In this document: positions 7,821 to 15,965 of the stretch, piece after piece
Position numbering within the stretch: the stretch's first letter is position 1
How the letters are laid out: the number at the start of each line of letters is the position of its first letter
Assembly: GCF_913046405.1 (NCBI RefSeq)
Contig: NZ_CAJWRQ010000016.1
Location: 1-35,597 of the forward strand
Direction of reading: 5' to 3'
DNA from: an uncultured Christiangramia sp.
GTDB taxonomy: Bacteria > Bacteroidota > Bacteroidia > Flavobacteriales > Flavobacteriaceae
Length of the DNA stretch: 35,597 nt
Program-made: the position numbers and the translations under genes
Notes under the pieces: model-generated
What the model was told of the DNA's origin: nothing
Seen by the model: only the letters and a program-made list of their open reading frames with translations
Database searches by the model: none

Positions 7821-8759
7821 ATGAACAGTTCAATCACACCTTTTCGTTATTTAAGTCTACTAGCCGGAATTTTGTTGTTCTCCTGTAATTCCAATCCACA
7901 AATTCAGGATCCAATTAAGGAGGAGCAATCTCCGGAATTGAGTATGAAAAATCCTATTGTCAAGAGAGAAGCAAAGATCTTCCGTAAGGAAGTAAAATAC
8001 TCGGTGGATTCTCTGAAATCCCGTGGGACCATAGATAGTTTGCTTAGTAACTATAACGATGATGAACTGAAGACAGTTCTTGCTATCAATCGTATCGAAA
8101 AAAATAAAATACGTCCTAACCGTCCACTTGTAATTCCAGAATGTGCTGCGGAAGAATTCAATAATTATAGTCCGTTTCCAGAAGATCTTCAGGAGTTGCA
8201 TTGTATCCCTAAGACAGTTTTGATTAACAAAAGAGTCCAGGCATTCGGGCTTTACGAAAATGGAGAACTGGTAAAATGGGGACCGGTTAGTACCGGGAAA
8301 GGTTCAACTCAAACTCCGGCAGGTCTTAATTATGGGAATTACAAGGCGAAAAGAAAGGTAAGTACGGTAGATGCTTCATGGATACTTCCTTATTACTTCA
8401 ATTTTATGAATTTTGAAGGTGTTGGGGTACACCAATATGCTTTACCCGGATATCCAGCGAGTCATGGATGTGTAAGGTTATATATGGATGATGCTAAATA
8501 TATATTCGATTGGGCTAGCATGTGGGAATTGGAAAATTCAGACATAGAATACAACGGAACGCCCTTTATGGTATTTGGAGAATATGACCACTCCGCCAAC
8601 AAACCATGGTTGGATCTTAAGCAAAGTATGAAAGCTAATGATCTTACTCAGGATGAACTAAATACGATCAGGGAGTATATAATTGATTATCAAGAAGATC
8701 CAAAGAACTATCACAATATTGTTTCGAAAACAAAGGATGCTGAATTAGCCGATGCATAA
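7821..8759 (+). CDS. L,D-transpeptidase lipoprotein (YkuD domain)
   Basis: A 312-residue cell-wall enzyme. The N-terminus is a lipoprotein signal with lipobox LLFSC (Cys near residue 22), so it is likely anchored in a periplasm-facing membrane. Residues about 60-105 (YSVDSLKS...NRPLVIP) look LysM-like, though weakly. The YkuD catalytic domain covers about 130-255, with His204 and the signature SHGCVR carrying nucleophile Cys217. Such enzymes make 3-3 peptidoglycan crosslinks or attach proteins to peptidoglycan. The ATG at 7821 was chosen over one at 7788 because a TACTTTTG promoter box lies between them and the lipoprotein signal then begins properly. A terminator hairpin follows the stop and runs into the next gene. 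Confidence 0.9.
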   Translation: MNSSITPFRYLSLLAGILLFSCNSNPQIQDPIKEEQSPELSMKNPIVKREAKIFRKEVKYSVDSLKSRGTIDSLLSNYNDDELKTVLAINRIEKNKIRPNRPLVIPECAAEEFNNYSPFPEDLQELHCIPKTVLINKRVQAFGLYENGELVKWGPVSTGKGSTQTPAGLNYGNYKAKRKVSTVDASWILPYYFNFMNFEGVGVHQYALPGYPASHGCVRLYMDDAKYIFDWASMWELENSDIEYNGTPFMVFGEYDHSANKPWLDLKQSMKANDLTQDELNTIREYIIDYQEDPKNYHNIVSKTKDAELADA

Positions 8760-8779
8760 AACTAGTTTTCCTAAATTAG

Positions 8780-8828
8780 CCGGTAAAGATCATTACTATG
8801 TATAGCAATAATTTTTACCGGTTTTTTT
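8780..8828 (+). terminator. Intrinsic terminator after the L,D-transpeptidase gene, overlapping the next start
   Basis: CCGGTAAA (8780-8787) pairs with TTTACCGG (8814-8821) and is followed by seven T residues (8822-8828). The loop is 26 bases and contains the ATG at 8798 of the next reading frame. The T-run codes for part of that protein's signal peptide. Confidence 0.6.
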
Positions 8829-9556
8829 GTGTCCTAATATTTTCTATTTCTGCTATTAGTTCTGCCCAGGAGGTAGAAGTTATGGTAAGAGCGCAGGCCG
8901 GCGACGCTAAATTTATAGGCTCTTCTATTGGCGGAGCTAAAATCCTGATCAAGGACGCTTTGACTAATGAAATCTTGGCAGAAGGTATCACCAAAGGAAG
9001 CACTGGTATTACTGAAAAGATCATGAAGCAACCTAATGAAAGGGGCATCCGAATTACAGACGATCAAACGGCAGGTTTTAAGACTAAAGTCCAGATAACT
9101 GAACCAAGATTTGTGACTATTGAAGCTTACGCACCCTGGAACAAGAAGCAGGCTATTGTAAAATCAAGTACTCAATTATGGCTGCTTCCTGGAAAAAACA
9201 TAACCGGTGAAGGAATCATCCTGAAAATACCAGGCTTTGTAGTGGACATTATAACTCCTCAAACACACCAATCCTATTCCAGTTCAGAAATTAAAATTCA
9301 GGCAAATATTGTTATGATGTGTGGTTGTCCTATCACTCAAGGTGGTCTGTGGGATGCGAACCAGTATGAAGTGACCGCGATCTTAAAAAGTGAGAACATA
9401 GATACCAAAACCATAAAAATGGAACAGGAGGGAGGTTCCAGTAATTTTACGGGAAGTGCTAATTTAGAAAAAGGCTCTTACAAATTAATCATCCAGGCAT
9501 TCGATCCTTTAACCGGAAATACAGGGATAGATCGTACTACTTTTATGGTTAACTAA
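8798..9556 (+). CDS. Secreted protein of unknown function with CGCP motif
   Basis: I do not recognise this 252-residue protein. It has a plausible signal peptide (residues 1-23, ISSAQ) and looks mostly beta-stranded. The first half (25-120) begins EVEVMVRAQAGDAKFIG and resembles a carboxypeptidase-regulatory or Ig-like fold. The second half (145-252) ends in a typical Ig-like strand pattern (GIDRTTFMV). Between them is the only cysteine pair, in MMCGCPITQGGLWD, which could bind metal or form a disulfide. The ATG lies inside the terminator hairpin of the preceding gene, and no later start in frame keeps the signal peptide. It converges with the HAD gene, and the two coding ends overlap by 8 bp. 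Confidence 0.75.
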   Translation: MYSNNFYRFFCVLIFSISAISSAQEVEVMVRAQAGDAKFIGSSIGGAKILIKDALTNEILAEGITKGSTGITEKIMKQPNERGIRITDDQTAGFKTKVQITEPRFVTIEAYAPWNKKQAIVKSSTQLWLLPGKNITGEGIILKIPGFVVDIITPQTHQSYSSSEIKIQANIVMMCGCPITQGGLWDANQYEVTAILKSENIDTKTIKMEQEGGSSNFTGSANLEKGSYKLIIQAFDPLTGNTGIDRTTFMVN

Positions 9557-10346
9557 AACTTGCCAGTCCCAGATCTGAGATCGTCCTAAGCACGCCATGC
9601 TCATTATTGTCATGACTGGTAATGAACTTGCTCGCCTCTTTAACTTCAGGGTGAGCATTTTTCATGGCATAACTATGGGCAGAGACCTTCATCATTTCAA
9701 GGTCATTCAGATAATCTCCAAATACCAATGTTTCCTCTTCCGTAAAATTCATTTCCTTCTGAATTCCTTTTATTGCATTCCCTTTATTAGCATTTAGAGC
9801 GGTAATATCGATAAATATCTTTGCAGCGATGGCAACTTTGAAGCGGTCGGTATAATCTACAAAGTGTGGATAGGTATTATCTTCAACTCCATTAAAATTA
9901 CAGTAGGTAACTTTTAAATAGGTGTCATCAACTTGCGTAAGATCTTCCACAACTTTTAAACGTTCATAAAACTGAGAAATATGATCGATGAATTTCTTGT
10001 CACTGGTTTCAATATAAGCTGAATCTTTTCCGCAGAGCACAACGTAAGTATCTTCCAGTTTCCGGCCCATTTCTATAAAATTGACAGCGGCATCCTTTTC
10101 TATAGGATTTACATAAAGCTCTTTACCCTTGAATGAAACATAAGTACCGTTTTCTGCAAAGAACATGGTTCGGTGCTTAATTCTTTCAAATTTACTTTCC
10201 AGATTATAAAACTGTCGGCCGCTGGCGATGGAGAATTGTATGCCTTTAGCACTCAATTCTTCCTCCATTTTCCAGAAATCAGGATGAATCTCATGCTGAT
10301 CATTTAATAGGGTGCCATCAACGTCGGTTACTATAAACTTAATCAT
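9549..10346 (-). CDS. Cof-type HAD-superfamily phosphatase
   Basis: A 265-residue cytoplasmic HAD hydrolase of the Cof/IIB type. Motif I is VTDVDGTLL (nucleophile Asp near residue 7, acid/base Asp two later). Motif II is the Ser in SIASGRQ. The motif III Lys lies in NKGNAIKGI, and motif IV is FGDYLNDLEMM. A cap of about 100 residues sits between motifs II and III. Family members dephosphorylate sugar phosphates, FMN, PLP or thiamin precursors; the substrate here is unknown. The frame extends upstream to an ATG at 10445, but that would run across the candidate promoter (TAAATTTG at 10352-10359). The ATG at 10346 begins exactly at motif I as in relatives. The transcript would be nearly leaderless. 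Confidence 0.9.
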   Translation of the reverse strand: MIKFIVTDVDGTLLNDQHEIHPDFWKMEEELSAKGIQFSIASGRQFYNLESKFERIKHRTMFFAENGTYVSFKGKELYVNPIEKDAAVNFIEMGRKLEDTYVVLCGKDSAYIETSDKKFIDHISQFYERLKVVEDLTQVDDTYLKVTYCNFNGVEDNTYPHFVDYTDRFKVAIAAKIFIDITALNANKGNAIKGIQKEMNFTEEETLVFGDYLNDLEMMKVSAHSYAMKNAHPEVKEASKFITSHDNNEHGVLRTISDLGLASFS

Positions 10347-10351
10347 ATCTG

Positions 10352-10384
10352 CAAATTTAGAAGCTGCAAAAATACTATAATCAA
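10352..10384 (-). promoter_or_regulatory. Promoter of the HAD phosphatase gene
   Basis: The minus strand reads TAAATTTG (10359 down to 10352), an exact -7 consensus. A TTG lies 22 bases further upstream at the -33 position. Only five bases separate the -7 box from the ATG, which implies a leaderless or almost leaderless mRNA. Confidence 0.5.
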
Positions 10385-10447
10385 GTTGCGCACACTTTAA
10401 TATTGTATTAATTCTGAAGATCTTCAGTATCAAACATTTATACATTT

Positions 10448-10470
10448 TTATTTAAAATTATTCTAAATAA
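10448..10470. promoter_or_regulatory. Candidate Fur box before the TonB-dependent receptor
   Basis: A 23-bp inverted repeat with arms TTATTTAAAAT and ATTCTAAATAA around one central T; 10 of 11 arm positions pair. The layout resembles iron-repressor (Fur) sites of Bacteroidota as I remember them. It sits immediately upstream of the -33 element of the receptor promoter, so a bound repressor would block polymerase. Confidence 0.5.
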
Positions 10471-10473
10471 GGT

Positions 10474-10503
10474 TTTGAAACTCGAAATCCTTCAGTATGT
10501 TTG
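10474..10503 (+). promoter_or_regulatory. Promoter of the TonB-dependent receptor gene
   Basis: TTTG at 10474-10477, an 18-base spacer, then TATGTTTG at 10496-10503. Both parts match the Bacteroidota consensus and the spacing is close to the usual 19. The box overlaps an in-frame ATG at 10497, so translation should begin at 10542. Confidence 0.7.
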
Positions 10504-10541
10504 CATCACTATTTATAACAAGTCTAAATAAAATTAAACAG

Positions 10542-12980
10542 ATGAATCATAAATTACTACTACTATTTATCTTCTTTGGATACAGCGCATTTGCTCAGAA
10601 TTCTGGGAATATCAAGGGAAAGATTACTAATTCAAAAGGAGAGGCAATTTCGGCAGCAAATGTAGATGTTCAGGGTACAGAAATTGGAACAGAAACAGAT
10701 CTAAAAGGTTCTTATTTAATCGAAAGCGTTCCTGAAGGAAATTATCTTTTAAGGATATCTTATGTTGGATATGAGCCAAAGGAAATTGCTATTACCGTAA
10801 AGCCAGGTGCAATGACCAATCTTCCGGTTATTGTTTTGCAATCAGGTGAAGAACAATTGGAGGAAGTAGTAATCCAGGGTAACGGAAGTTCCATTGAATA
10901 TGATCGTGCTAAAAGTGTATATGTTTCCAAACTACCTTTAAAAAATATAGAGAATCCGCAGGTCTATGACAATATAACTTCAGAGTTGTTAGAGCAGCAG
11001 ATTATCACAAATTTTGATGATGCTCTAAAAAATAGTTCTGGAATTACCAAATTATGGGAATCAACAGGTAGAGGCGGAGACGGCGCAGGTTATTTTTCGC
11101 TTCGAGGTTTTCCTGTACAGCCAACAATGGTTAATGGCCTGCCAGCTCTTACCAATGGCAGTCCTGATCCCGCTAATATCGAAAATATTGAGGTTATAAA
11201 AGGTCCATCCGGGACTTTGTATGGAAGCAGTCTTATTTCATATGGAGGATTGATCAATATCACCACAAAAAAGCCATACGATTATTTTGGCGGAAATATT
11301 ACTTATACTCTCGGTAGCTATGGACTTAACAGAGTTGCCGCTGATGTAAATACACCATTAGATGAAGATGGAGATGTGGCTCTACGAATTAACTCTGCAT
11401 ATCAAACTCAAAATTCTTTTCAGGACGCAGGATTTTCGAAATCTTTTTTCTTCGCGCCATCTTTAAGTTATCAGGTAAGCGACAGACTTTCTTTTTTAAT
11501 CAATACTGAATTTTATAATGGAGAGTCTACAAATCCTACGATGCTATTTGTAGATAGGGGAGCACCTTTGATAGCAACAAATATTGAAGAATTAGGTTAC
11601 AATTCGAATAGATCCTACACCAGTAACGATCTAACATTAAAAAATCCAACTTATAGTCTGCAAGGCCAGATGATTTATAAGTTATCTGAAAACTGGACTT
11701 CTCAAACTGCTATTTCTCGGGGAAGTTCAAAGTCTGAAGGTTATTATTCTTACCTCTATGAAACCACCAGATTTTACCAAGGTCTTGATGAAGGAGTTGT
11801 GTTTACAAGGTATATGAATAATCAGAATTCCATGACCCTTACTACAGATCTTCAGCAAAACTTTATAGGTGATTTTGAGATCTTCGGAATGAGAAATAGG
11901 ATGGTAGCTGGCTTAGACTATTTTCAACGGGAAACCATAGATAATGGTACCGGTTATGTAGGCAACGGAAATATTTATATTGGAAATGCAGGTCTGCAGA
12001 ATGTGAACGAAAGCGTTTATGGTATCACGGAGCAAGCGAATTATATTACAAATGGAGACAGCGGAATTCTTTCCACAGCGGCAGTTGATGGTCTTTTAGC
12101 GAACACAAATCGTAATAATAATACTGTTAAAGAGGATATTTATAGTGCTTATGTATCTAATGTATTAAATATTACTCCGGCATTATCTGCCATGGCCAGT
12201 TTACGAATAGACAAGTTCGAAAATGATAGCAATAGTCAAACTGCACTTTCACCTAAATTCGGAGTGGTATATCAGCCAATTTTAGATCGGGTTTCCATAT
12301 TTGCCAATTATATGGATGGTTTTAGTAACGTAGCACCTTCAGAAGTTTTCAATCAGGATACTGGGGAAACAAACAGAATAACTTTTGATCCTGAACATGC
12401 TACTCAATTTGAATTTGGAACGAAGCTTAACTTTTTTAACGATAAGCTCTTCGCAACCCTGAGTTACTATGATATCCAGGTTGAAAACATTGTACTGGGT
12501 AATGGTATTAATGTAAATCAGGATGGGACTCAATACAGTCGCGGTTTTGAAGCCAGATTAACTGCTAGTCCAATAGATGGATTAAATCTTGTCGCAGGAA
12601 TCAGTCACAATGATAGTGAAGTGACCGAAGCTTCAGAAAATGATGATTTCCTCGGAAGAAGACCTGAATCTGCGGGACCTGAGACTCTGGCAAACCTTTG
12701 GGCAAGCTATAAATTTACTACCGGTGTAGCTGAAGGATTCGGTCTTGGCTTTGGAGGTAACTACGCCAGTGAAAACATGATTTTTAATCGCAACACGGCG
12801 GGTGTATTTACACTTCCATCTTATACAGTACTAAATGCAGCTGTTTTCTATGATGTAGATAAATTTTCGATCAACCTGAAATTGAATAATCTAACGAATG
12901 AAGATTATTTCAACGGATGGTCAACAATAAATCCTCAGGCACCGAGAAATTTCGCTGCCGCACTTACCTATAAATTTTAG
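10542..12980 (+). CDS. TonB-dependent siderophore-type receptor
   Basis: An 812-residue outer-membrane receptor. In order: signal peptide (1-19, SAFAQ); a carboxypeptidase-regulatory-like domain (about 22-100) common in Bacteroidota receptors; a short TonB-box-like stretch EEVVIQG (about 108-114); a plug domain (about 135-245) with FSLRGFPVQPTMVNGLP and IEVIKGPSGTLYGSS; then a 22-strand barrel ending in the aromatic LTYKF. Plug and C-terminus resemble ferric siderophore receptors (FhuE/FpvA-like) rather than SusC sugar receptors, and no SusD partner is nearby. A Fur-like box, a strong promoter and the PepSY gene that follows all suggest iron uptake. The ligand is unknown. The start at 10542 was chosen because the longer frame begins inside the -7 box. 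Confidence 0.93.
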   Translation: MNHKLLLLFIFFGYSAFAQNSGNIKGKITNSKGEAISAANVDVQGTEIGTETDLKGSYLIESVPEGNYLLRISYVGYEPKEIAITVKPGAMTNLPVIVLQSGEEQLEEVVIQGNGSSIEYDRAKSVYVSKLPLKNIENPQVYDNITSELLEQQIITNFDDALKNSSGITKLWESTGRGGDGAGYFSLRGFPVQPTMVNGLPALTNGSPDPANIENIEVIKGPSGTLYGSSLISYGGLINITTKKPYDYFGGNITYTLGSYGLNRVAADVNTPLDEDGDVALRINSAYQTQNSFQDAGFSKSFFFAPSLSYQVSDRLSFLINTEFYNGESTNPTMLFVDRGAPLIATNIEELGYNSNRSYTSNDLTLKNPTYSLQGQMIYKLSENWTSQTAISRGSSKSEGYYSYLYETTRFYQGLDEGVVFTRYMNNQNSMTLTTDLQQNFIGDFEIFGMRNRMVAGLDYFQRETIDNGTGYVGNGNIYIGNAGLQNVNESVYGITEQANYITNGDSGILSTAAVDGLLANTNRNNNTVKEDIYSAYVSNVLNITPALSAMASLRIDKFENDSNSQTALSPKFGVVYQPILDRVSIFANYMDGFSNVAPSEVFNQDTGETNRITFDPEHATQFEFGTKLNFFNDKLFATLSYYDIQVENIVLGNGINVNQDGTQYSRGFEARLTASPIDGLNLVAGISHNDSEVTEASENDDFLGRRPESAGPETLANLWASYKFTTGVAEGFGLGFGGNYASENMIFNRNTAGVFTLPSYTVLNAAVFYDVDKFSINLKLNNLTNEDYFNGWSTINPQAPRNFAAALTYKF

Positions 12981-12992
12981 TTTGAGTTAGCT

Positions 12993-13025
12993 GGAGATCG
13001 CCGTAATGGTGATCTCCTTTTTTTT
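12993..13025 (+). terminator. Intrinsic terminator after the TonB-dependent receptor
   Basis: A 10-bp stem (GGAGATCGCC with GGTGATCTCC, one G-U pair) with loop GTAAT is followed by eight T residues. The next gene starts only 8 bases past the T-run, so its expression may depend on read-through. Confidence 0.85.
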
Positions 13026-13032
13026 AAGTATT

Positions 13033-14154
13033 ATGAAGAAAAAACAGAAACGAAATACACTTAGAAAATGGGCTGGCAGAATCCATCTCTGGTTGGGTCT
13101 ATTAACGGGGATTATTGTATTTGTAGTTGCAATTACCGGATGTATTTATGTATTCCATGATGAAATTAAAGATGCGATCTACGACTACCGATTTGTAGAA
13201 CAGCAGGATAGTGAATATTTGGCACCATCTAAAATTAAGGAGATTGTACAGTCGAAATATCCCGGAACTACAGATGATTTTGTACTCTATGCGGGGCAGG
13301 ACAGACCAGTCGCGGTTTACGGAGTATATGAAGAAACTCCCTATTACTTTTATCTGAATCCTTACACAGGTGAATGGTTGTATTCTCAGGATTTTACAAA
13401 GGATTTTTTCGAGATCGTAAAAGCACTGCACATGTATCTTTTGTTACCTGAGGAAATTGGCAGGCAGGTAGTAGGTATATCAACTTTGATATTTATTCTG
13501 ATGATGATCACAGGAGTTATTCTATGGTGGCCTAAGAAACTTAAGAATTTAAAGAAGAGTCTGAAAATTAAATGGAATGCTCGTTGGAGAAGAGTGAATT
13601 ATGACCTGCACAATATCAGCGGATTCTATCTTCATATTCTTGCCATTGTTGTAGCCATCACCGGTTTATATTTTTCGTATGATTGGGTGAAAGATGGGCT
13701 TTATTTTGCGGGAAATCTAGGTGAAGATGTAGAAAGTGATCATCATATTGAAAATATTGTGCAGAAACCACGAATTTCAGAGGAGCCTATAGATATAGCT
13801 TTTGTTGAAACTCAAGAGAAAGCGCCTGGACATGAAATGTATTTTGTGTGGACAGAAGGTGACCATCATCCGGTGGTTACCGGAGCCTATACCGAATCTC
13901 TGGACTACGATCACCAATCCAACTATTATTTTCATCCACAAACTGCTGAATTACTACAGGAACAGCCATATGAATCTAAAAGTACTGGTTTAAAACTACA
14001 GGAAATGAGTTACGGTATTCATACAGGTCAGTATTTCGGGATGACCGGGAAGATCATCGCATTTATTCTGAGCATTTTTGTCGCAAGTTTACCTGTTACA
14101 GGATTTATAGTGTGGTGGGGAAGAAAAAACCGGGTGAAACATCTCACCCGGTGA
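13033..14154 (+). CDS. PepSY-associated membrane protein, likely iron-uptake related
   Basis: A 373-residue inner-membrane protein of the PepSY_TM family. It opens LRKWAGRIHLWLGLLTGIIVFVVAITGCIYVFHDEI, the typical first helix with conserved His residues. Further helices lie near 150-170, 200-225 and 335-360, with a periplasmic PepSY-like segment after the first helix. Relatives sit next to siderophore receptors and are thought to act as ferric-siderophore reductases or accessory proteins. Its place directly after a siderophore-type receptor fits that role. A frame extension to ATG at 13006 lies in the loop of the terminator and is rejected. The end of the gene forms half of a bidirectional terminator shared with the convergent gene. 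Confidence 0.88.
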   Translation: MKKKQKRNTLRKWAGRIHLWLGLLTGIIVFVVAITGCIYVFHDEIKDAIYDYRFVEQQDSEYLAPSKIKEIVQSKYPGTTDDFVLYAGQDRPVAVYGVYEETPYYFYLNPYTGEWLYSQDFTKDFFEIVKALHMYLLLPEEIGRQVVGISTLIFILMMITGVILWWPKKLKNLKKSLKIKWNARWRRVNYDLHNISGFYLHILAIVVAITGLYFSYDWVKDGLYFAGNLGEDVESDHHIENIVQKPRISEEPIDIAFVETQEKAPGHEMYFVWTEGDHHPVVTGAYTESLDYDHQSNYYFHPQTAELLQEQPYESKSTGLKLQEMSYGIHTGQYFGMTGKIIAFILSIFVASLPVTGFIVWWGRKNRVKHLTR

Positions 14155-14160
14155 TATTTT
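14129..14160. terminator. Bidirectional terminator between PepSY and holin-like genes
   Basis: ACCGGGTGA (14129-14137) pairs with TCACCCGGT (14144-14152) around a six-base loop. T-rich sequence follows on the plus strand (GATATTTTT), and the A-run at 14121-14128 gives a U-run on the minus strand. The hairpin overlaps the last codons and stop of the PepSY gene. Confidence 0.8.
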
Positions 14161-14516
14161 TAAAATAAAAGTGCATCTACAATCGCTCCTACGATTGCGA
14201 TCAGGATCGCTAACCACAAGCTTGGTAGAAAACCTTCAGTTTTGAAATCTGAAGTTAATTTGTCTGCTATTTCTATTACGATCGCATAGGCGACCACTCG
14301 AGTGATAAAGCCTAGTCCAAGGAAGTAGAAAATTCCGAGTGTAGCAATATTTAATACGGCGGTAAGTAACCAGCTCAATAGAAAGCTTAATACTCCAATG
14401 ATCAATGCAACAATCAGTGCAGATTTGAAGCCATTAAGATGAACTTTACTTAGAAATTTCGCAGCGATTAGCAGGACGACTGCATCCAGTACGATATGGA
14501 TAATCCATTGTAACAT
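14160..14516 (-). CDS. Small phage-holin-family (YvlD-like) membrane protein
   Basis: A 118-residue, very hydrophobic protein with about four membrane helices (roughly 3-20, 30-52, 55-80 and 97-116). The pattern, including a basic loop after the first helix (SKVHLNGFKSALIVALIIG), resembles the phage holin family 4 superfamily 2 / YvlD group. In chromosomal contexts such proteins are not phage lysis genes; their role is poorly known and has been tied to envelope stress in Firmicutes. There is no phage gene nearby. It is convergent with the PepSY gene, and the SanA-like gene on the same strand ends 52 bp upstream. Confidence 0.75.
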   Translation of the reverse strand: MLQWIIHIVLDAVVLLIAAKFLSKVHLNGFKSALIVALIIGVLSFLLSWLLTAVLNIATLGIFYFLGLGFITRVVAYAIVIEIADKLTSDFKTEGFLPSLWLAILIAIVGAIVDALLF

Positions 14517-14567
14517 AATTTTGGTTTTAAAGTTAATTACTACGAATATACTTAAAAAAGCTTCAGA

Positions 14568-15212
14568 TTAATCTTCGGAAGAATCGAGCCTGTATTCCAT
14601 CGTACTGGGTTCTTTATTGATCAAAACTTCCCAGAGAGCCTTAACATTTGCCAGTTTCTCTCTTTGCTTCAGCCTGTATTCGGTTTGGTAAGTACGTTGA
14701 TCTGCCGTAAAACCGAAGTAATTAAATCCCAGCTGATCCGAAATGAAAAGTGCTCTGGGCAAATGGAATTCTTGAGTAACAACAGTAGCATTCTCTATAT
14801 TGAAAAGTTTTCCCGCCCTGTACATGCTGTCATAAGTATCCAGTCCTGCGTGATCTGAGGTAATCCGGTTTTGAGGAATACCTCGTTCCCGAAGATAGGA
14901 AACCATGGCAGCGATCTCATTATAATCTTCGGTTCGATGATCACCAGTTACATGAAAATTCTTGACCTTGTTACTGCGATATAATTTAATAGCGGTATCT
15001 ACGCGATCCTTTAAAATTGGAGATAATTTACCATCAGAATGGACACTTGCACCCAGAACAATTACTGTCTCTCTGGGAGGTATTTTAGAAATATCAGAAT
15101 AAATATCTTCTGAAGTGTGTCTCAAGAAAATGGCTTCAATACCCAGGATGGTAAAGATGATAAGCACAATTCCAATGACAGAGAATAAGATGAATTTTTT
15201 AAGTTTTTTCAT
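14568..15212 (-). CDS. SanA/YdcF (DUF218) family membrane protein
   Basis: A 214-residue protein with an N-terminal membrane helix (5-27) and a DUF218 domain (about 48-190). Visible motifs are VIVLGASVHSDGKLSP with the Gly-rich loop after the first strand, VTGDHRTEDYNE, and DHAGLDTYDSMYRA followed by VVTQEFHLPRALF. These match SanA, a periplasmic envelope-barrier protein of enteric bacteria whose overproduction restores vancomycin resistance. The biochemical activity of the family is unclear; a role in envelope or peptidoglycan metabolism is likely. It diverges from the nitroreductase gene across about 120 bp. The nearby L,D-transpeptidase gene is not adjacent enough to imply a shared operon. 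Confidence 0.85.
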   Translation of the reverse strand: MKKLKKFILFSVIGIVLIIFTILGIEAIFLRHTSEDIYSDISKIPPRETVIVLGASVHSDGKLSPILKDRVDTAIKLYRSNKVKNFHVTGDHRTEDYNEIAAMVSYLRERGIPQNRITSDHAGLDTYDSMYRAGKLFNIENATVVTQEFHLPRALFISDQLGFNYFGFTADQRTYQTEYRLKQREKLANVKALWEVLINKEPSTMEYRLDSSED

Positions 15213-15306
15213 TTCTCTGGATGAATATAAGGTCGAAGATAGCCATAAATAATTGGATGTATCAGATTAATCGATAGCTAACGTAAATGTTCTTTTCATC
15301 ATTGTG

Positions 15307-15314
15307 TACCTTTG
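15307..15314 (+). promoter_or_regulatory. -7 promoter box (TACCTTTG) of the nitroreductase gene
   Basis: An exact TAnnTTTG match 18 bases before the ATG at 15333. It overlaps the TTG at 15312 that would start a longer frame, so that start is rejected. Confidence 0.55.
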
Positions 15315-15332
15315 TATTTTAAGATCATAATT

Positions 15333-15965
15333 ATGAGTAATTTAAAAGCGCTGAACTGGCGTTACGCTACTAAAAAGTTTGATGATTCCAGAATTCTTTC
15401 CGAAGAAAAACTGGAGATCCTTAAGCATGCATTTAATCTCACTGCCACTTCCTATGGGTTACAACCATTAAAGATGCTGGTAATTAGCAATAAAGAGGTT
15501 CAAAAACAGCTTACAGAATTCTCAATGAATCAGCAGCAGGTAAGTACCGCTTCTCATGTACTGGTGATCTGTACTGAAAAAAATGTAGATGAGAAGTTTA
15601 TATCAGGATACTTCCAACGTGTCAAGAATTTAAGAGACACACCAGATGAGCTTTTACAGCCTTTTCACAATTTTCTGGTAGATGATTTTAAGAATAAGGC
15701 AATCGAAGAAATTGAAGCATGGGCCCGTAATCAGGCATACCTGGCTTTAGGAACACTGTTGACCGTATGCGCTACTGAAGAAATAGACGCCTGTCCCATG
15801 GAAGGTTTTGAGCCTGAAAAATATGATGATTTCCTTAAACTTGGAGATAAAAATCTGCAGTCGGTACTTGTACTTCCCGTCGGTTATCGTGCTAAGGATG
15901 ATTTCTTTTCAGAATTAAAAAAAGTACGTCGCCCGCTGGAAGAGGTGATCATTGAAATGGATTAA
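15333..15965 (+). CDS. NAD(P)H-dependent nitroreductase-family oxidoreductase
   Basis: A 210-residue flavoprotein of the nitroreductase (NfsB-like) family. The N-terminal LNWRYATKKFDD is the family signature that contacts FMN. ATSYGLQPLKMLVIS and the C-terminal VLPVGYRAKDDFF (an NfsB-like VLPVGYR segment) complete the fold. It probably transfers hydride from NAD(P)H to quinones, nitro compounds or flavins as a homodimer in the cytoplasm; the true substrate is unknown. It has its own promoter box. The stop codon overlaps the stop of the convergent ribB gene by 4 bp. Confidence 0.9.
   Translation: MSNLKALNWRYATKKFDDSRILSEEKLEILKHAFNLTATSYGLQPLKMLVISNKEVQKQLTEFSMNQQQVSTASHVLVICTEKNVDEKFISGYFQRVKNLRDTPDELLQPFHNFLVDDFKNKAIEEIEAWARNQAYLALGTLLTVCATEEIDACPMEGFEPEKYDDFLKLGDKNLQSVLVLPVGYRAKDDFFSELKKVRRPLEEVIIEMD

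Noticed and set aside
13006-13032. Upstream ATG extending the PepSY gene
   Set aside because: It lies in the loop of the receptor terminator, and the nine extra residues do not resemble the family start.
14160-14516. Phage-holin-like gene as sign of a prophage
   Set aside because: No integrase, capsid, tail or lysin gene surrounds it; YvlD-like proteins are ordinary chromosomal genes.
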